Shown piece after piece: positions 1 through 8,883 of a stretch of DNA of 64,000 bases; position 1 is the first letter of the stretch; the number at the start of each line of letters is the position of its first letter. A model generated the notes under the pieces. It was not told where the DNA came from. It made no database searches and saw nothing but the letters and a program-made list of their open reading frames with translations. Where the stretch lies: the NCBI RefSeq assembly GCF_025736875.1, contig NZ_CP107052.1:124001-188000 (forward strand), read 5' to 3'. The DNA comes from Candidatus Kirkpatrickella diaphorinae (GTDB taxonomy: Bacteria > Pseudomonadota > Alphaproteobacteria > Acetobacterales > Acetobacteraceae). Both the position numbers and the translations under genes were made by a program.

Positions 1-295
1 CGCGCTCACCGTAAAATTCACGCGCATAAGAGACGTAACTCCCGGCGGTGGGGCGATACATGATCAGCTCACCCAGAGCCCGCAGGATGAGGAAGGAGAA
101 AAACCCGCAAATGAGGTAATCAATCGCGAGGGAGGGGCCGATCTCGTGAAGGCGCGCCCCGGCACCGAGGAAAAGCCCGGTTCCAATCGCGCCACCGATC
201 GCGATCATCTGCATCTGTCGACGGCCCAGATCTCTGTGATAACCTTCATTGGCTGGGTCGATGAGAGGGGTATTCGCCGCGTCATTCTGAGTCAA
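1..295 (-). CDS. Amino-acid permease, APC family, N-terminal part (asparagine-permease-like)
   Basis: Only the first 98 codons lie in the window; the gene runs off the left edge. The protein starts with a short polar segment, then [20 protein letters not shown], the first-helix signature of the AAT branch of the amino-acid/polyamine/organocation transporters. It continues with a second helix ending in [16 protein letters not shown]. This pattern closely resembles L-asparagine permease AnsP and GABA/CycA-type proton symporters of the inner membrane. I chose a TTG start at 295 because AGAGGGG sits about 8 bases upstream and no in-frame ATG is nearby. The exact substrate cannot be settled from the fragment. 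Confidence 0.85.
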   Translation of the reverse strand, partial: MTQNDAANTPLIDPANEGYHRDLGRRQMQMIAIGGAIGTGLFLGAGARLHEIGPSLAIDYLICGFFSFLILRALGELIMYRPTAGSYVSYAREFYGER

Positions 296-761
296 AATTC
301 TTTCCCCTCTTTGCGGATTGCCACGTAACACAAATCGCAATCGTAATGAAAACCGGACACCTTGCCAATAGAGCGGTCCCTGACAAAGTGCCTGAGGCGA
401 CGGCGTCAGGTGCCCCCAGGAGGGAGCGTCCCGAGATGCATCCGGGTAAATCAGGGCGTGCATCCGCCAAAATTTTGTTGGTTCGGACGGCCCGTTTCAG
501 CATTAAAGGTGATTGCGGCTTTCCGCTCAACAAATTATCCCGGAGAGCGTGAACTTATAGTGAAGAAACCGCGTTTACGACAACTAAACGAAAAGTTTTC
601 GTAAATTAAACGGTTTCTTAAATTTATGATCGCATCATCTGTCGTATCCTCCGCGTTGACCGAATGGGAAGTTAAACTTCCCGATTTTAAATGACGGCGC
701 GACATCATCGGTCTTCGGACGGTCGAGGGGTGTCCTTGCCACAGCATGAGCAAGAAATTCG
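296..761. other. Intergenic region with inverted repeats
   Basis: No convincing gene is present. The stretch separates the leftward permease from a rightward pair of small genes, so it should hold promoters for both. It is AT-richer than its surroundings near 550-690. It contains a 9-base inverted repeat AAGAAACCG/CGGTTTCTT (563-571 and 611-619), a nested palindrome of 7-base arms (588-602), and a separate palindrome GGGAAGTT-A-AACTTCCC at 666-682. These could be operators or mRNA hairpins; their function is unknown. Confidence 0.6.
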
Positions 762-1121
762 ATGTTAACGTTTCAAATTATCTTCGAATCCTTACTCGCG
801 ATGCTTTTGGTCGCTACGATCGCCGTGACTGCAAGTGTCGGTCGAAACATGAGGCGATTACAGCAGGAAAAGAAAATGACTTTCGCGCTTGTCGCGATGC
901 TGGAGCGCGCGACGAGCACGGCGCAGGCAGAGGCCGCCAGCCTAACGCGCCTGGTGGATATGATCCGGGCGGAGCGCGGACGGCCCGAATCCGGCAAACG
1001 CGGGGCGGCGAGTTGCTGCGCAAATGATGAGGCCGACCCGCCATCATCCGACGATAAAGCCACACCCGCCACGCGGAAGGACCAGAAATTCGGCTCCCGC
1101 TCGGAACATCCTTCTCTATGA
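762..1121 (+). CDS. Small single-pass membrane protein, possibly DUF6468-like
   Basis: A 119-residue protein with one hydrophobic N-terminal segment (about residues 3-25) followed by a basic turn and a helical, coiled-coil-like stretch to about residue 72. The C-terminal third is polar and low in complexity, with CC near its start. One membrane helix followed by a short amphipathic helix is the layout I recall for DUF6468 proteins of alphaproteobacterial flagellar loci, but no flagellar gene is visible here and the match is from memory only. The stop overlaps the start of the next small gene (ATGA at 1118-1121), which suggests translational coupling and supports this reading frame. Confidence 0.5.
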   Translation: MLTFQIIFESLLAMLLVATIAVTASVGRNMRRLQQEKKMTFALVAMLERATSTAQAEAASLTRLVDMIRAERGRPESGKRGAASCCANDEADPPSSDDKATPATRKDQKFGSRSEHPSL

Positions 1122-1258
1122 CGGTTCGGCGTCTCATGCTGGCCGTCATGATCATTCTGCTGTCTGTCATCATGATCAGCCTTGCCCAGAAAGTCTTATT
1201 ATTCAGGCAGGCGCAGGATGATGTCGGTTATGGCCATATGTCGGAAATGGCGCATTAA
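1118..1258 (+). CDS. Small membrane peptide, 46 residues
   Basis: This short frame begins MTVRRLMLAVMIILLSVIMI, a basic tip followed by one strong transmembrane helix, then a short polar tail ending in MSEMAH. The ATG overlaps the stop of the upstream small gene in an ATGA, the arrangement used by coupled operon genes. I recognise no family. With its neighbour it forms a two-gene unit of small single-pass proteins, so a shared membrane complex is possible, but that is inference. Confidence 0.45.
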   Translation: MTVRRLMLAVMIILLSVIMISLAQKVLLFRQAQDDVGYGHMSEMAH

Positions 1259-1331
1259 TACGTCCTGACATTGTGATTTGCCTCACGCGCGTGTGTGGAC
1301 CATCGTCTCCGAAAAGGATCGGAGACCCATA

Positions 1332-2954
1332 ATGCTCAAACGCTTTCTCAATGCGCCGGATAAACTCGTTTCCGAAGCTATTGACGGGCTTCTCAGATCA
1401 TCCCAAGGCGCACACCTGGCGCGGCTCGATGCGGGTGCCGGCATCAATGTTGTGCTCCAAAAGCATGTCCCGCCGGACCGTGTCGCTGTGATTTCCGGTG
1501 GCGGGTCGGGTCACGAGCCCGCTCATGCGGGTTTCGTGGGGCGCGGCATGTTGACAGCCGCCGTCTGTGGCGCGGTATTCGCCTCACCGGGGATAGATGC
1601 CATCCTCTCTGCGATCATCGCCGTCACCGGCCCGGCTGGCTGTCTCCTTATCGTCAAAAATTACACGGGCGACCGTCTCAATTTCGGCATCGCGGCGGAG
1701 CAGGCGCGTGCGCTCGGCTATAAAGTCGCACTCATCATTGTCGGGGACGATATTGCGCTGGGCCAGAATGCGCGTGCCAGGGGGATTGCGGGCACCATCC
1801 TCATTCATAAAATTGCCGGTTATCATGCGGAGAGAGGCGCCTCGTTGGAGGAGGTGACGCATCATGCGGAGGATGCTTCCCGTAAAGTGCGCTCTCTGGG
1901 CCTCGCTTTGACCGACTGCAATGTTTATGACGGACATCACCAGGATCGCCTCGGGCCCCATGAGGCGGAACTGGGGCTCGGCGTCCATGGGGAGGCCGGT
2001 GCGGAAAAGATCCCCCTCGCGTCGCTTGACCAGCTCATGCATCGCGTGGTGGGGCGGCTCGAAACCGCCATAACCCCCGGCAATCAGATTGTCATGATCA
2101 ATATGTTGGGCGCGGTGCCGCCTTTGGAAGCCTGTGCGATCGCTGCAAGCTTTGCAAAAACTGCGCTGGCGGAAAGGACGAAATGGGTGATCGGCCCGGC
2201 CCCGATCATGACGTCTCTGGATATGGTTGGGTTCTCCCTCTCCCTCCTTCCGGCTGAGGAGGCGTTTGTAGAGGCGCTTCGTGCACCGGTTGAGTCGTCT
2301 TTCTGGCCCGGCATAGCCTCGTTTCCCCCGGTTGCAACCGTGCCCGCGCCGGAATTGACAGAAACTTTCACGTCGCCAGCGTCGCAAAATGCCGCGTTGG
2401 AAACCCGCCTGCAAGCCGGTCTGGATGCGCTGATCAGCGCCAGACAGGATCTGAATGCGCTTGACGGAAAACTTGGCGATGGTGATGCGGGCTCAACTTT
2501 CGCGGACGCGGCGCAAATTATAAGCGAGGCTTTCCCGCAATTACCTTTTGCCCGACCCGACGCGCTGTGCGCGGCTCTCGGGCGTTTGCTGGCACGCCAT
2601 AGTGGTGGGTCCAGTGGCGCTCTGCTTTCCATCATGTTGACGGCAGCCGGGCGGGAGCCGGATTGGGTGCCGGGGCTGAAGCGCGGCATCGACGCGATGA
2701 CGCGTTATGGTGGCGCGCAGAAAGGGGATCGCACCATGCTTGACGCCCTCTGGCCCGCGATCACCTGTCTTGAGCAAGGCGGCTCCCTGACTGAAATGTC
2801 GCAAGCGGCGCGGAAAGGGGCGGACGCTACCATAAAAATGAAGGCGGGTGCCGGGCGCGCGGCTTATGTTCCGGCTGAGCATTTGGAGGATGTTATTGAC
2901 CCGGGCGCTGAGGCCGTTGCGCGGTTCCTGGCCGCTGTAGCGGCGAAGGACTGA
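1332..2954 (+). CDS. dhaK: Dihydroxyacetone kinase, ATP-dependent, fused DhaK-DhaL
   Basis: Phosphorylates dihydroxyacetone (and possibly glyceraldehyde) to the triose phosphate in the cytoplasm using ATP. The 540-residue protein carries an N-terminal DAK1 substrate domain (about 1-330) with SGGGSGHEPAHAGFVG and the GVHGEAG loop, whose His219 would bind the substrate carbonyl as a hemiaminal. A C-terminal DAK2 nucleotide domain (about 365-540) carries LGDGDAGSTF. This is the single-chain Citrobacter/eukaryote type, not the PEP-dependent DhaKLM type. The ATG at 1332 is preferred over an upstream in-frame start because GGAG lies just before it and the protein then begins MLKRFLN like its relatives. 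In acetic acid bacteria the enzyme assimilates DHA made by glycerol oxidation. Confidence 0.95.
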   Translation: MLKRFLNAPDKLVSEAIDGLLRSSQGAHLARLDAGAGINVVLQKHVPPDRVAVISGGGSGHEPAHAGFVGRGMLTAAVCGAVFASPGIDAILSAIIAVTGPAGCLLIVKNYTGDRLNFGIAAEQARALGYKVALIIVGDDIALGQNARARGIAGTILIHKIAGYHAERGASLEEVTHHAEDASRKVRSLGLALTDCNVYDGHHQDRLGPHEAELGLGVHGEAGAEKIPLASLDQLMHRVVGRLETAITPGNQIVMINMLGAVPPLEACAIAASFAKTALAERTKWVIGPAPIMTSLDMVGFSLSLLPAEEAFVEALRAPVESSFWPGIASFPPVATVPAPELTETFTSPASQNAALETRLQAGLDALISARQDLNALDGKLGDGDAGSTFADAAQIISEAFPQLPFARPDALCAALGRLLARHSGGSSGALLSIMLTAAGREPDWVPGLKRGIDAMTRYGGAQKGDRTMLDALWPAITCLEQGGSLTEMSQAARKGADATIKMKAGAGRAAYVPAEHLEDVIDPGAEAVARFLAAVAAKD

Positions 2955-2974
2955 GTCCCGCCCCGCGCGCGCTT

Positions 2975-3805
2975 CTAGTGACCGTCTTTGAGATAATCGG
3001 CGACCCTATCCAGTAAATCGGAGACGAGCCCCAGATAGGAACTGCCGAAAAGCCGGTAATGCATCAGAGCGGGCCATAGTTGATAGATGGTAAATTTTGG
3101 CTGCAATTCTGTCACGTCGACTTGATAAGCGTCCCAGAATGATTGAGGTGGTGTCGAAAACAGCGTCAGGACGGCGAACTCCGCGAGGGCATCGCCGATC
3201 ATACAGGCCGGATCAATCAAAGCGCCGACATTGTGATCCGAGAAGAGGACATTGCCCTGCCATAAATCACCATGAAGAAGAGAAGGTTTCGGGTGCCTTG
3301 GCAGATGTTGTTCCATCACGGCCGATAAATCTTGAAACTGCCTCAGTAAGTTCGGGGGCAGGGTGCGCGCGAGGGGGCAAAGTCTTTCATGCACCCAGAA
3401 GGCGGCCCAATCTTGAGATTGTGCTTTCGGCAAGGCCACGCGCCCGATCGCATGATCGTCCGGCCAGCCATAAGGCGCATCCTGCGTGACACCATGCAGT
3501 TTCCGAAGGGTGGTTCCGAGACCCTGCCAACCAACCTCTGACGCGGTGACGTTCGGGACATAAGACATGACCAGCAGGCGGTCCGTCATATGGATCACGC
3601 TGGGGACGGGCGCGCCACAGGTCGAGAGGGAATGCAACATGCGGGCCTCGACGTCAGGCGCTGGACTCGTTTTGACGATAACCGACTCATCCCCATCAAG
3701 CGTGACATGCCAGACGGAAGACGTGTCACCTCCCTGCATCTCCGATATGCGGATAATCTTCCGTGGGGCGAGCAGCGCCGCCAGCTCTGTTTCCCTCACG
3801 ATCAT
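2975..3805 (-). CDS. Fructosamine/ketosamine-3-kinase family protein
   Basis: A 276-residue kinase of the fructosamine-3-kinase family, which shares the aminoglycoside-phosphotransferase fold. Visible motifs are the ATP lysine in VIVKT (residue 45), the catalytic loop LLHGDLWQGN (about 177-185) and the metal-binding IDPA (197-200). Bacterial members phosphorylate ribulosamine or erythrulosamine adducts on proteins at C3, which destabilises them and frees the amine. The gene overlaps the upstream phosphatase gene by four bases (ATGA), so the two are made together. Substrate preference cannot be read from sequence. Confidence 0.88.
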   Translation of the reverse strand: MIVRETELAALLAPRKIIRISEMQGGDTSSVWHVTLDGDESVIVKTSPAPDVEARMLHSLSTCGAPVPSVIHMTDRLLVMSYVPNVTASEVGWQGLGTTLRKLHGVTQDAPYGWPDDHAIGRVALPKAQSQDWAAFWVHERLCPLARTLPPNLLRQFQDLSAVMEQHLPRHPKPSLLHGDLWQGNVLFSDHNVGALIDPACMIGDALAEFAVLTLFSTPPQSFWDAYQVDVTELQPKFTIYQLWPALMHYRLFGSSYLGLVSDLLDRVADYLKDGH

Positions 3806-4299
3806 GAGCGGGGTGAGATCTTGAGATCAGGCGCGCCCGTGTCGAAACAGGACCGGGCGAGGGCCGCGCAGGCGGATGAGATTTGCGCCCAGGCTTTTTC
3901 AAACGCGGCCATGTCTTTGTAATAGGGGTCCTCGACGCTGACATTTTTCGGCCCGGGTAGAAAATCCATGAGGAGATGGATTTTATCCCGTGCTTCCGGC
4001 GGGGCGAGACGTTTCAAAGCGCGCAAATGCCCGGCATCGAGGGCCAATATGTGCGAGTATCGCGCAAAATCATCATGTGTCAGGCGCTTGGCGCGGTAAT
4101 GCCCGATTTCCAGGCCCGCCGCAGCGGCGACATGCTGCGCGCGATCATCCGGTGGGTCGCCAACATGCCAACCGTCAATCCCTGCCGAGGCAATGTTGAC
4201 GGAAAGGCCACGTTGCGCGGCTTCCCGCCGCATCGCGGCCTCGGCCAGGGGTGAACGGCAAATATTGCCCGTGCATATGAAGAGAAAGGAAGGGCGCAT
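3802..4299 (-). CDS. Low-molecular-weight protein-tyrosine-phosphatase family
   Basis: A 165-residue cytoplasmic phosphatase. The P-loop ICTGNICRSPLAEA carries nucleophile Cys9 and Arg15, and the general-acid loop is VEDPYYKD near residue 127, both intact. GAGG lies upstream of the ATG. It is the first gene of a two-gene leftward operon with the fructosamine-kinase homologue. Members of this family from such operons have been proposed to act on ribulosamine-5-phosphate, so here a sugar-phosphate or protein-bound phosphoketosamine may be the substrate instead of phosphotyrosine. The fold assignment is firm; the substrate is inference. Confidence 0.92.
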   Translation of the reverse strand: MRPSFLFICTGNICRSPLAEAAMRREAAQRGLSVNIASAGIDGWHVGDPPDDRAQHVAAAAGLEIGHYRAKRLTHDDFARYSHILALDAGHLRALKRLAPPEARDKIHLLMDFLPGPKNVSVEDPYYKDMAAFEKAWAQISSACAALARSCFDTGAPDLKISPRS

Positions 4300-4500
4300 A
4301 AATCATCCTCATATTTCGATGGCGACCGCCAACAGGGCGATGAAAGCCTGTCATCAGAGCCGCGTGTCGGGTCATCCTCTCACATAATGTGATCAATTTC
4401 AGCCATGGCAACTCGTTGCAAAAGCCGAACAACCATGTAACCTGACCGGAAATATTGCGCCGGAGCCGCCAACGCTTTGCAAGCCCTTTCCGAAACGATC

Positions 4501-5334
4501 ATGACCCGGCCCCCCGCCCCCAAGCTCCAACGTGCTGAGGGGGCGTTGAAGATGTCCGTGAAAAATGACGGGGTGAGGACGCGCCTTGATCAGCTACGCC
4601 AAAGCGGCTGCCTGAAAACGTTTTTCCCCCATTCGCCGCATCCGGCGCTGGTATGCATTATTGTCAATGTCTCTGGCGGCATTGCCGCGTCAGACTGCCT
4701 GGAAAGCGAGTTCTCATGCCTCGACCGCACGCATCTCATCCTCTCAACGCAAGGTGCGGAGCGCTACCAACGCGTCCGAGATGGCGAAGCCCCCTCCCGA
4801 GTCACGACGACATGCCATGTGGGTGCGGGCGCTCATCTGGAATGGCTGCCGCGTGAGACGCTTTATTACGATAATGCCCATGTGGCGCGAAACTTTGATG
4901 TCCATCTCTCCGCCGATGCGCGCTTTACCAGCGTGGAGACACGCGTTTTCGGGCGACATTATACCGGGGAGCATGTGCATCGCCTGCGCCTGAAAGAGCG
5001 GATGCGCGTCTACCGGGATGGTGCGCCCCTTTTTATCGACGCCGTCATATCGGATGCCATTAGCGATGCGGTGCTTGATCGGGCGGCCATTGGCGATGGG
5101 GCGCATGTCCAGCAATCTATCCTCCATGTTTCTGATGAAGCGGTGCATTGTCTCGACGCTGTCAGGGGTGCGATCCATGGCCTGGGTCACGTCCATATGG
5201 CGGCATCCGCCTGGAATGGCCTGATGATGATCCGCCTTCTGGCCCGCCAACTGGACCATGCGCTCAAAGCAGGGGAGGCGGCTTTGAACGTGCTGCGGTG
5301 CGGGGCCGATATGCCGCCATCCTGGCGTTATTAG
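4501..5334 (+). CDS. ureD: Urease accessory protein UreD
   Basis: First gene of the urease operon. UreD binds apo-urease and, with UreF and UreG, delivers nickel to the active site. Typical UreD features are visible: LILSTQGAERYQR, the WLPRETLYYD segment, and a middle part rich in short beta-like strands. The ATG at 4501 gives 277 residues; an in-frame TTG eight codons earlier is possible but neither has a strong ribosome-binding site. The 200 bases before it separate the operon from the divergent phosphatase gene and should hold its promoter; I found no convincing -35/-10 pair. Confidence 0.93.
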   Translation: MTRPPAPKLQRAEGALKMSVKNDGVRTRLDQLRQSGCLKTFFPHSPHPALVCIIVNVSGGIAASDCLESEFSCLDRTHLILSTQGAERYQRVRDGEAPSRVTTTCHVGAGAHLEWLPRETLYYDNAHVARNFDVHLSADARFTSVETRVFGRHYTGEHVHRLRLKERMRVYRDGAPLFIDAVISDAISDAVLDRAAIGDGAHVQQSILHVSDEAVHCLDAVRGAIHGLGHVHMAASAWNGLMMIRLLARQLDHALKAGEAALNVLRCGADMPPSWRY

Positions 5335-5346
5335 CAGAGGAAATTT

Positions 5347-5649
5347 ATGCGGCTGACACCACGAGAAAAAGAAAAACTCCTCATCTCTCTTGCGGCAATG
5401 GTGGCGCGGAACCGGCTGAGTCGCGGGGTGAAACTGAACCACCCGGAGGCGATCGCCCTGTTGACAGACCACATCATGGAAGGTGCCCGTGATGGGCAAA
5501 GTGTGGCGGGATTGATGGAATCCGCCGCCACCGTCCTGACGCGGGGCCAGGTCATGTCCGGCGTGGCACAACTGATCGCGGAGGTGCAGGTTGAGGCGAC
5601 CTTTCCCGATGGCACAAAACTGGTGACGGTCCATGACCCCATTCGATGA
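5347..5649 (+). CDS. ureA: Urease gamma subunit
   Basis: The 100-residue small structural subunit of urease. It begins [12 protein letters not shown] and contains [19 protein letters not shown] and [18 protein letters not shown], all characteristic of the family. A GAGGAAA stretch stands 4-5 bases before the ATG. It overlaps ureB by 17 bases, so the subunits are translationally linked. Gamma is a separate polypeptide here, unlike the gamma-beta fusion of Helicobacter. Confidence 0.98.
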   Translation: MRLTPREKEKLLISLAAMVARNRLSRGVKLNHPEAIALLTDHIMEGARDGQSVAGLMESAATVLTRGQVMSGVAQLIAEVQVEATFPDGTKLVTVHDPIR

Positions 5650-5980
5650 TCGGGATTTTCTGAACCAGGTCTTCCCTGGTGAGATCATCTGTGCCGAAGC
5701 GGATGTCCCGATCAATGTCGGCGTGCCGCGTTGTGTTCTGCGCGTGCAGAATGCGGGGGACCGGCCCATTCAGGTCGGCAGCCATTATCATTTTGCCGAA
5801 GTCAATCAGGCACTTCTTTTTGACCGCGCCGCGGCGCGTGGGATGCGTCTCAATATCCCCTCCGGCGCGGCCATACGGTTTGAGCCGGGCCAGGCGCGCG
5901 ATGTCACGTTGGTGCCTTATCGTGGCCTGCGCGTCGTGATCGGTTTTCAGGGGGCAGTGATGGGGAAACTCGACCCATGA
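5633..5980 (+). CDS. ureB: Urease beta subunit
   Basis: A 115-residue structural subunit with the family's [20 protein letters not shown] and [20 protein letters not shown] segments. It starts inside the end of ureA and ends in a four-base overlap with ureC. It forms the (alpha-beta-gamma)3 cytoplasmic enzyme with its neighbours. Confidence 0.98.
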   Translation: MTPFDDRDFLNQVFPGEIICAEADVPINVGVPRCVLRVQNAGDRPIQVGSHYHFAEVNQALLFDRAAARGMRLNIPSGAAIRFEPGQARDVTLVPYRGLRVVIGFQGAVMGKLDP

Positions 5981-7683
5981 CCACGATGCGACGATGGGAT
6001 TACGTCAGAAGCTTCGGCCCGACAATCGGTGACCGCGTTCGCCTTGCCGATACCAACCTCCTGGTCGAGGTAGAGCGGGACTTCACCCTTTACGGCGAGG
6101 AAGTGAAATTTGGCGGCGGCAAGGCGATCCGCGATGGGATGGCGCAATCCCAGCTCAGCGCAGAGGAGGGGGCGTGCGACACGGTCATCACCAACGCGCT
6201 GATCATCGACCATTGGGGGATCGTCAAAGCGGATATCGGGTTGCGGGCCGGGCGCATTTGCGGGATCGGCAAGGCTGGTAATCCGGACACGCAACCGGCC
6301 GTGGATGTCATTATCGGCCCCTGCACCGAAATCATCGCCGGGGAAGGTAAAATCGTGACAGCGGGGGGTGTGGACACGCACATCCACTTCATCTGCCCCC
6401 AGCAGATTGACGAAGCTCTGGCTGCGGGGATGACAACCTTGCTGGGCGGCGGCACAGGCCCGGCAACCGGCACAGCCGCCACAACCTGCACGCCCGGCCC
6501 CTGGAACATTCACCGCATGTTGCAGGCAGCCGAGAATTTGCCCGTTAATGTCGGGTTCGCCGGGAAGGGGAATGCATCGCGGCCTTCCGCTTTGGAGGAA
6601 ATGGTGCGGGCCGGGGCGTGTGCGCTCAAACTGCATGAGGATTGGGGCACCACCTTACGCACGATCGATACTTGCCTTTCCGTCGCGGACAGAATGGATG
6701 TGCAGGTCATGCTGCATTCCGACACGCTGAATGAAAGCGGTTATGTCGATGACACGATTGCGGCGATCGGGGGAAGGACGATTCATGCTTTCCATACGGA
6801 GGGGGCCGGGGGCGGGCACGCGCCGGATATCATCAAACTTGCGGGACTTAAAAATGTCCTGCCTTCCTCCACCAACCCCACACGCCCTTACACGGTCAAT
6901 ACGCTGGAAGAACATCTCGATATGCTGATGGTCTGCCATCACCTTGATAAATGTTCCGCCGAGGACATGGCCTTTGCGGAAAGTCGCATCCGCAAGGAGA
7001 CGATCGCGGCCGAGGATATATTGCACGATATGGGCGCGCTCTCCATGATGTCGTCTGACAGTCAGGCGATGGGGCGTGTCGGTGAAGTCATCATCCGCAC
7101 CTGGCAGACCGCCCATAAAATGAAGGCGCAACGCGGCGCGCTGAAGGGGGATGGCGCGGCGGATAATGAGCGGGTCAAGAGATATATCGCGAAATATACG
7201 ATCAACCCCGCCATCGCCCATGGCCTCGCGCGGGAAGTCGGCTCAATCGCCACCGGTAAATTAGGGGATCTTGTCCTTTGGGAGCCTGGATTTTTCGGGG
7301 TCAAGCCGTCCATCGTGGTGAAAGGCGGCATGATTGTCATGGCGCAGATGGGTGACGCGAACGCCTCCATCCCCACCACATCACCTGTCATGCCCAAATT
7401 GATGTTTGGCGGGCTGGGACGCGCCGTCTCTGAAACCTGCATCACTTTTGTTTCCCAGGCGGCGGTGGAAGAGGACATTAAGCACGCGCTTGATCTCAAA
7501 CGCCTCATTCTGCCGGTCAGTAATGTGCGTGGCGGCATCAGCAAGGCGGATATGGTGCATAATCATGCCACGCCGCATATTGAGGTGGATGCGGAAAGTT
7601 ACGAAGTGCGGGCCGATGGCGCGCTTTTAACCTGTGAACCGGCAATGGCCTTGCCGATGGCGCAAAGGTATTTTCTCTATTGA
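5977..7683 (+). CDS. ureC: Urease alpha (catalytic) subunit
   Basis: The 568-residue subunit hydrolyses urea to ammonia and carbamate at a dinuclear nickel site. Metal ligands and catalytic residues are intact: the HIH of [10 protein letters not shown], the lysine to be carbamylated in [10 protein letters not shown], the histidines of MLHSDTLNE and [14 protein letters not shown], and the aspartate in [11 protein letters not shown]. The flap cysteine and histidine region MVCHHLD is also present. Length and order match active bacterial ureases, so the enzyme should be functional. The stop overlaps the ureE start as TGATG. Confidence 0.99.
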   Translation: MTTMRRWDYVRSFGPTIGDRVRLADTNLLVEVERDFTLYGEEVKFGGGKAIRDGMAQSQLSAEEGACDTVITNALIIDHWGIVKADIGLRAGRICGIGKAGNPDTQPAVDVIIGPCTEIIAGEGKIVTAGGVDTHIHFICPQQIDEALAAGMTTLLGGGTGPATGTAATTCTPGPWNIHRMLQAAENLPVNVGFAGKGNASRPSALEEMVRAGACALKLHEDWGTTLRTIDTCLSVADRMDVQVMLHSDTLNESGYVDDTIAAIGGRTIHAFHTEGAGGGHAPDIIKLAGLKNVLPSSTNPTRPYTVNTLEEHLDMLMVCHHLDKCSAEDMAFAESRIRKETIAAEDILHDMGALSMMSSDSQAMGRVGEVIIRTWQTAHKMKAQRGALKGDGAADNERVKRYIAKYTINPAIAHGLAREVGSIATGKLGDLVLWEPGFFGVKPSIVVKGGMIVMAQMGDANASIPTTSPVMPKLMFGGLGRAVSETCITFVSQAAVEEDIKHALDLKRLILPVSNVRGGISKADMVHNHATPHIEVDAESYEVRADGALLTCEPAMALPMAQRYFLY

Positions 7684-8153
7684 TGACACGTTGCACAAAA
7701 ATCCTCCCCGCGGGGAGCTGGGACACGGCGCGGGCTGCGACATCTTATCGCGCCGATTATGAAGGCCGGTTCCGTCGGCGCATGGTCCTGACGCTGGCAG
7801 ATGGGTCGGAGACTTTGCTTGACCTCGAAACGCCGCGTCTCATGCGTGACGGGGATGGATTGGTTCTGTCGGATGGTCGGATAATTGTTGTCGTGGCGGA
7901 AGCCGAGGCCCTCGTCGAAATCCGCGCGGTTTCGACGGATGCGCTTCTCAAATTGGCGTGGCATGTCGGCAACCGACATATTGGTGCGATGATCCAAGCT
8001 GATCGCATCACGATCCGCCATGACCCGGTGATTGAGAAGATGATTAAGGGGCTCGGCGGTCACCTGACGCACGTGCATCGCGGTTTTGACCCGGAAAATG
8101 GCGCTTATGCTGTTTCCAGCCCCGCGCACCATCATCACCATCACCCTGCCTGA
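7683..8153 (+). CDS. ureE: Urease accessory protein UreE, nickel metallochaperone
   Basis: A 156-residue cytoplasmic protein that binds nickel and hands it to the UreDFG-urease complex. It has an N-terminal peptide-binding domain and a C-terminal metal domain with HVGNRHIGAMI, which holds the interface histidine. The tail ends HHHHHHPA, a natural nickel-binding polyhistidine tract also seen in Klebsiella UreE. The ATG at 7683 shares one base with the ureC stop. An alternative TTG one codon earlier would only add one methionine. Confidence 0.96.
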   Translation: MTRCTKILPAGSWDTARAATSYRADYEGRFRRRMVLTLADGSETLLDLETPRLMRDGDGLVLSDGRIIVVVAEAEALVEIRAVSTDALLKLAWHVGNRHIGAMIQADRITIRHDPVIEKMIKGLGGHLTHVHRGFDPENGAYAVSSPAHHHHHHPA

Positions 8154-8187
8154 TGACACGCTGCGCCCGTTAAACCGTGATCAGACA

Positions 8188-8883
8188 GTGAAGGAACAGC
8201 AGGAACTCAATTCCACACGCCTGTTAAGGCTGCTCAATTGGGTGTCGCCCGCCCTTCCGATCGGAAGTTTCGCTTATAGTCACGGGACGGAATGGGCCGT
8301 CGAAAATGGAGATATCCGGGACGCTGAAACGCTGACGCTCTGGGTGCGTGACCTGCTTTGCCATGGTTCCTTCCGCGTTGATCTCGCGGCGGTGCTGACA
8401 GCGTGGCGCGCGGAGGATGACGATGCGGCACGTTCCGCCGCGGCCCATACGCTGGCACATGCCTCATCGCGCGAGAGATGGGAGGAGACATTGCAGCAGG
8501 GCAAAGCCTTTATCCGCGCTGTCGAAAACTGGCCTGCTATTGACGCGCCCCAAACGGAGACGCGCCGGTTATCACCCCCGCGGCAATGCCCCCTGCCGGT
8601 CGCTTTCGGGTTAACGTGCCGTCAACATGGTTTTGATGAACATATCACGCAACTGGCTTACGCACATTGTGCCGTGTCGGCGGTGATTTCCGCCTGTATG
8701 CGGCTTATCCCGCTGGGGCAGACAGAATCGCTGCGTGTTCTGGCGGCGCTGGAAGGCGAGATTGTGCGGATGATCGCGAGGATGCAGAATGTGTCGCTCG
8801 ATCAAGTCGGCAGCATATGCTTCGCGTCCGACCTGGCTGCGATGCTGCATGAAACGCAAAAAACAAGGCTGTTCAGAACGTGA
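8188..8883 (+). CDS. ureF: Urease accessory protein UreF
   Basis: An all-helical protein that bridges UreD and UreG in the nickel-insertion complex. Family motifs include [20 protein letters not shown] near the N terminus and a helical C-terminal half ending in [17 protein letters not shown]. The start is uncertain: the GTG at 8188 gives 231 residues, the usual length, and clears the end of ureE. In-frame ATGs at 8098 and 8107 would overlap ureE and add an unrelated N-terminal stretch. The stop overlaps ureG as TGATG. Confidence 0.94.
   Translation: MKEQQELNSTRLLRLLNWVSPALPIGSFAYSHGTEWAVENGDIRDAETLTLWVRDLLCHGSFRVDLAAVLTAWRAEDDDAARSAAAHTLAHASSRERWEETLQQGKAFIRAVENWPAIDAPQTETRRLSPPRQCPLPVAFGLTCRQHGFDEHITQLAYAHCAVSAVISACMRLIPLGQTESLRVLAALEGEIVRMIARMQNVSLDQVGSICFASDLAAMLHETQKTRLFRT

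Noticed and set aside
606-621. CtrA-like TTAA...TTAA element
   Set aside because: The half sites are 8 bases apart; the CtrA consensus needs 7, and the region is generally AT-rich.
666-690. Palindrome followed by ATTTTAA as an intrinsic terminator
   Set aside because: The stem is short, the T-run is only four, and no upstream gene on that strand needs termination; left as an unexplained palindrome.
4744-5769. Long minus-strand open frame of over 300 codons antisense to ureD-ureA-ureB
   Set aside because: Its protein is rich in His, Arg and Cys without any family motif, and the plus strand encodes three unmistakable urease proteins.
8120-8153. Polyhistidine run at the end of ureE as a vector-derived tag
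   Set aside because: It is in frame with a natural UreE C terminus and such nickel-binding tails occur in native UreE proteins.
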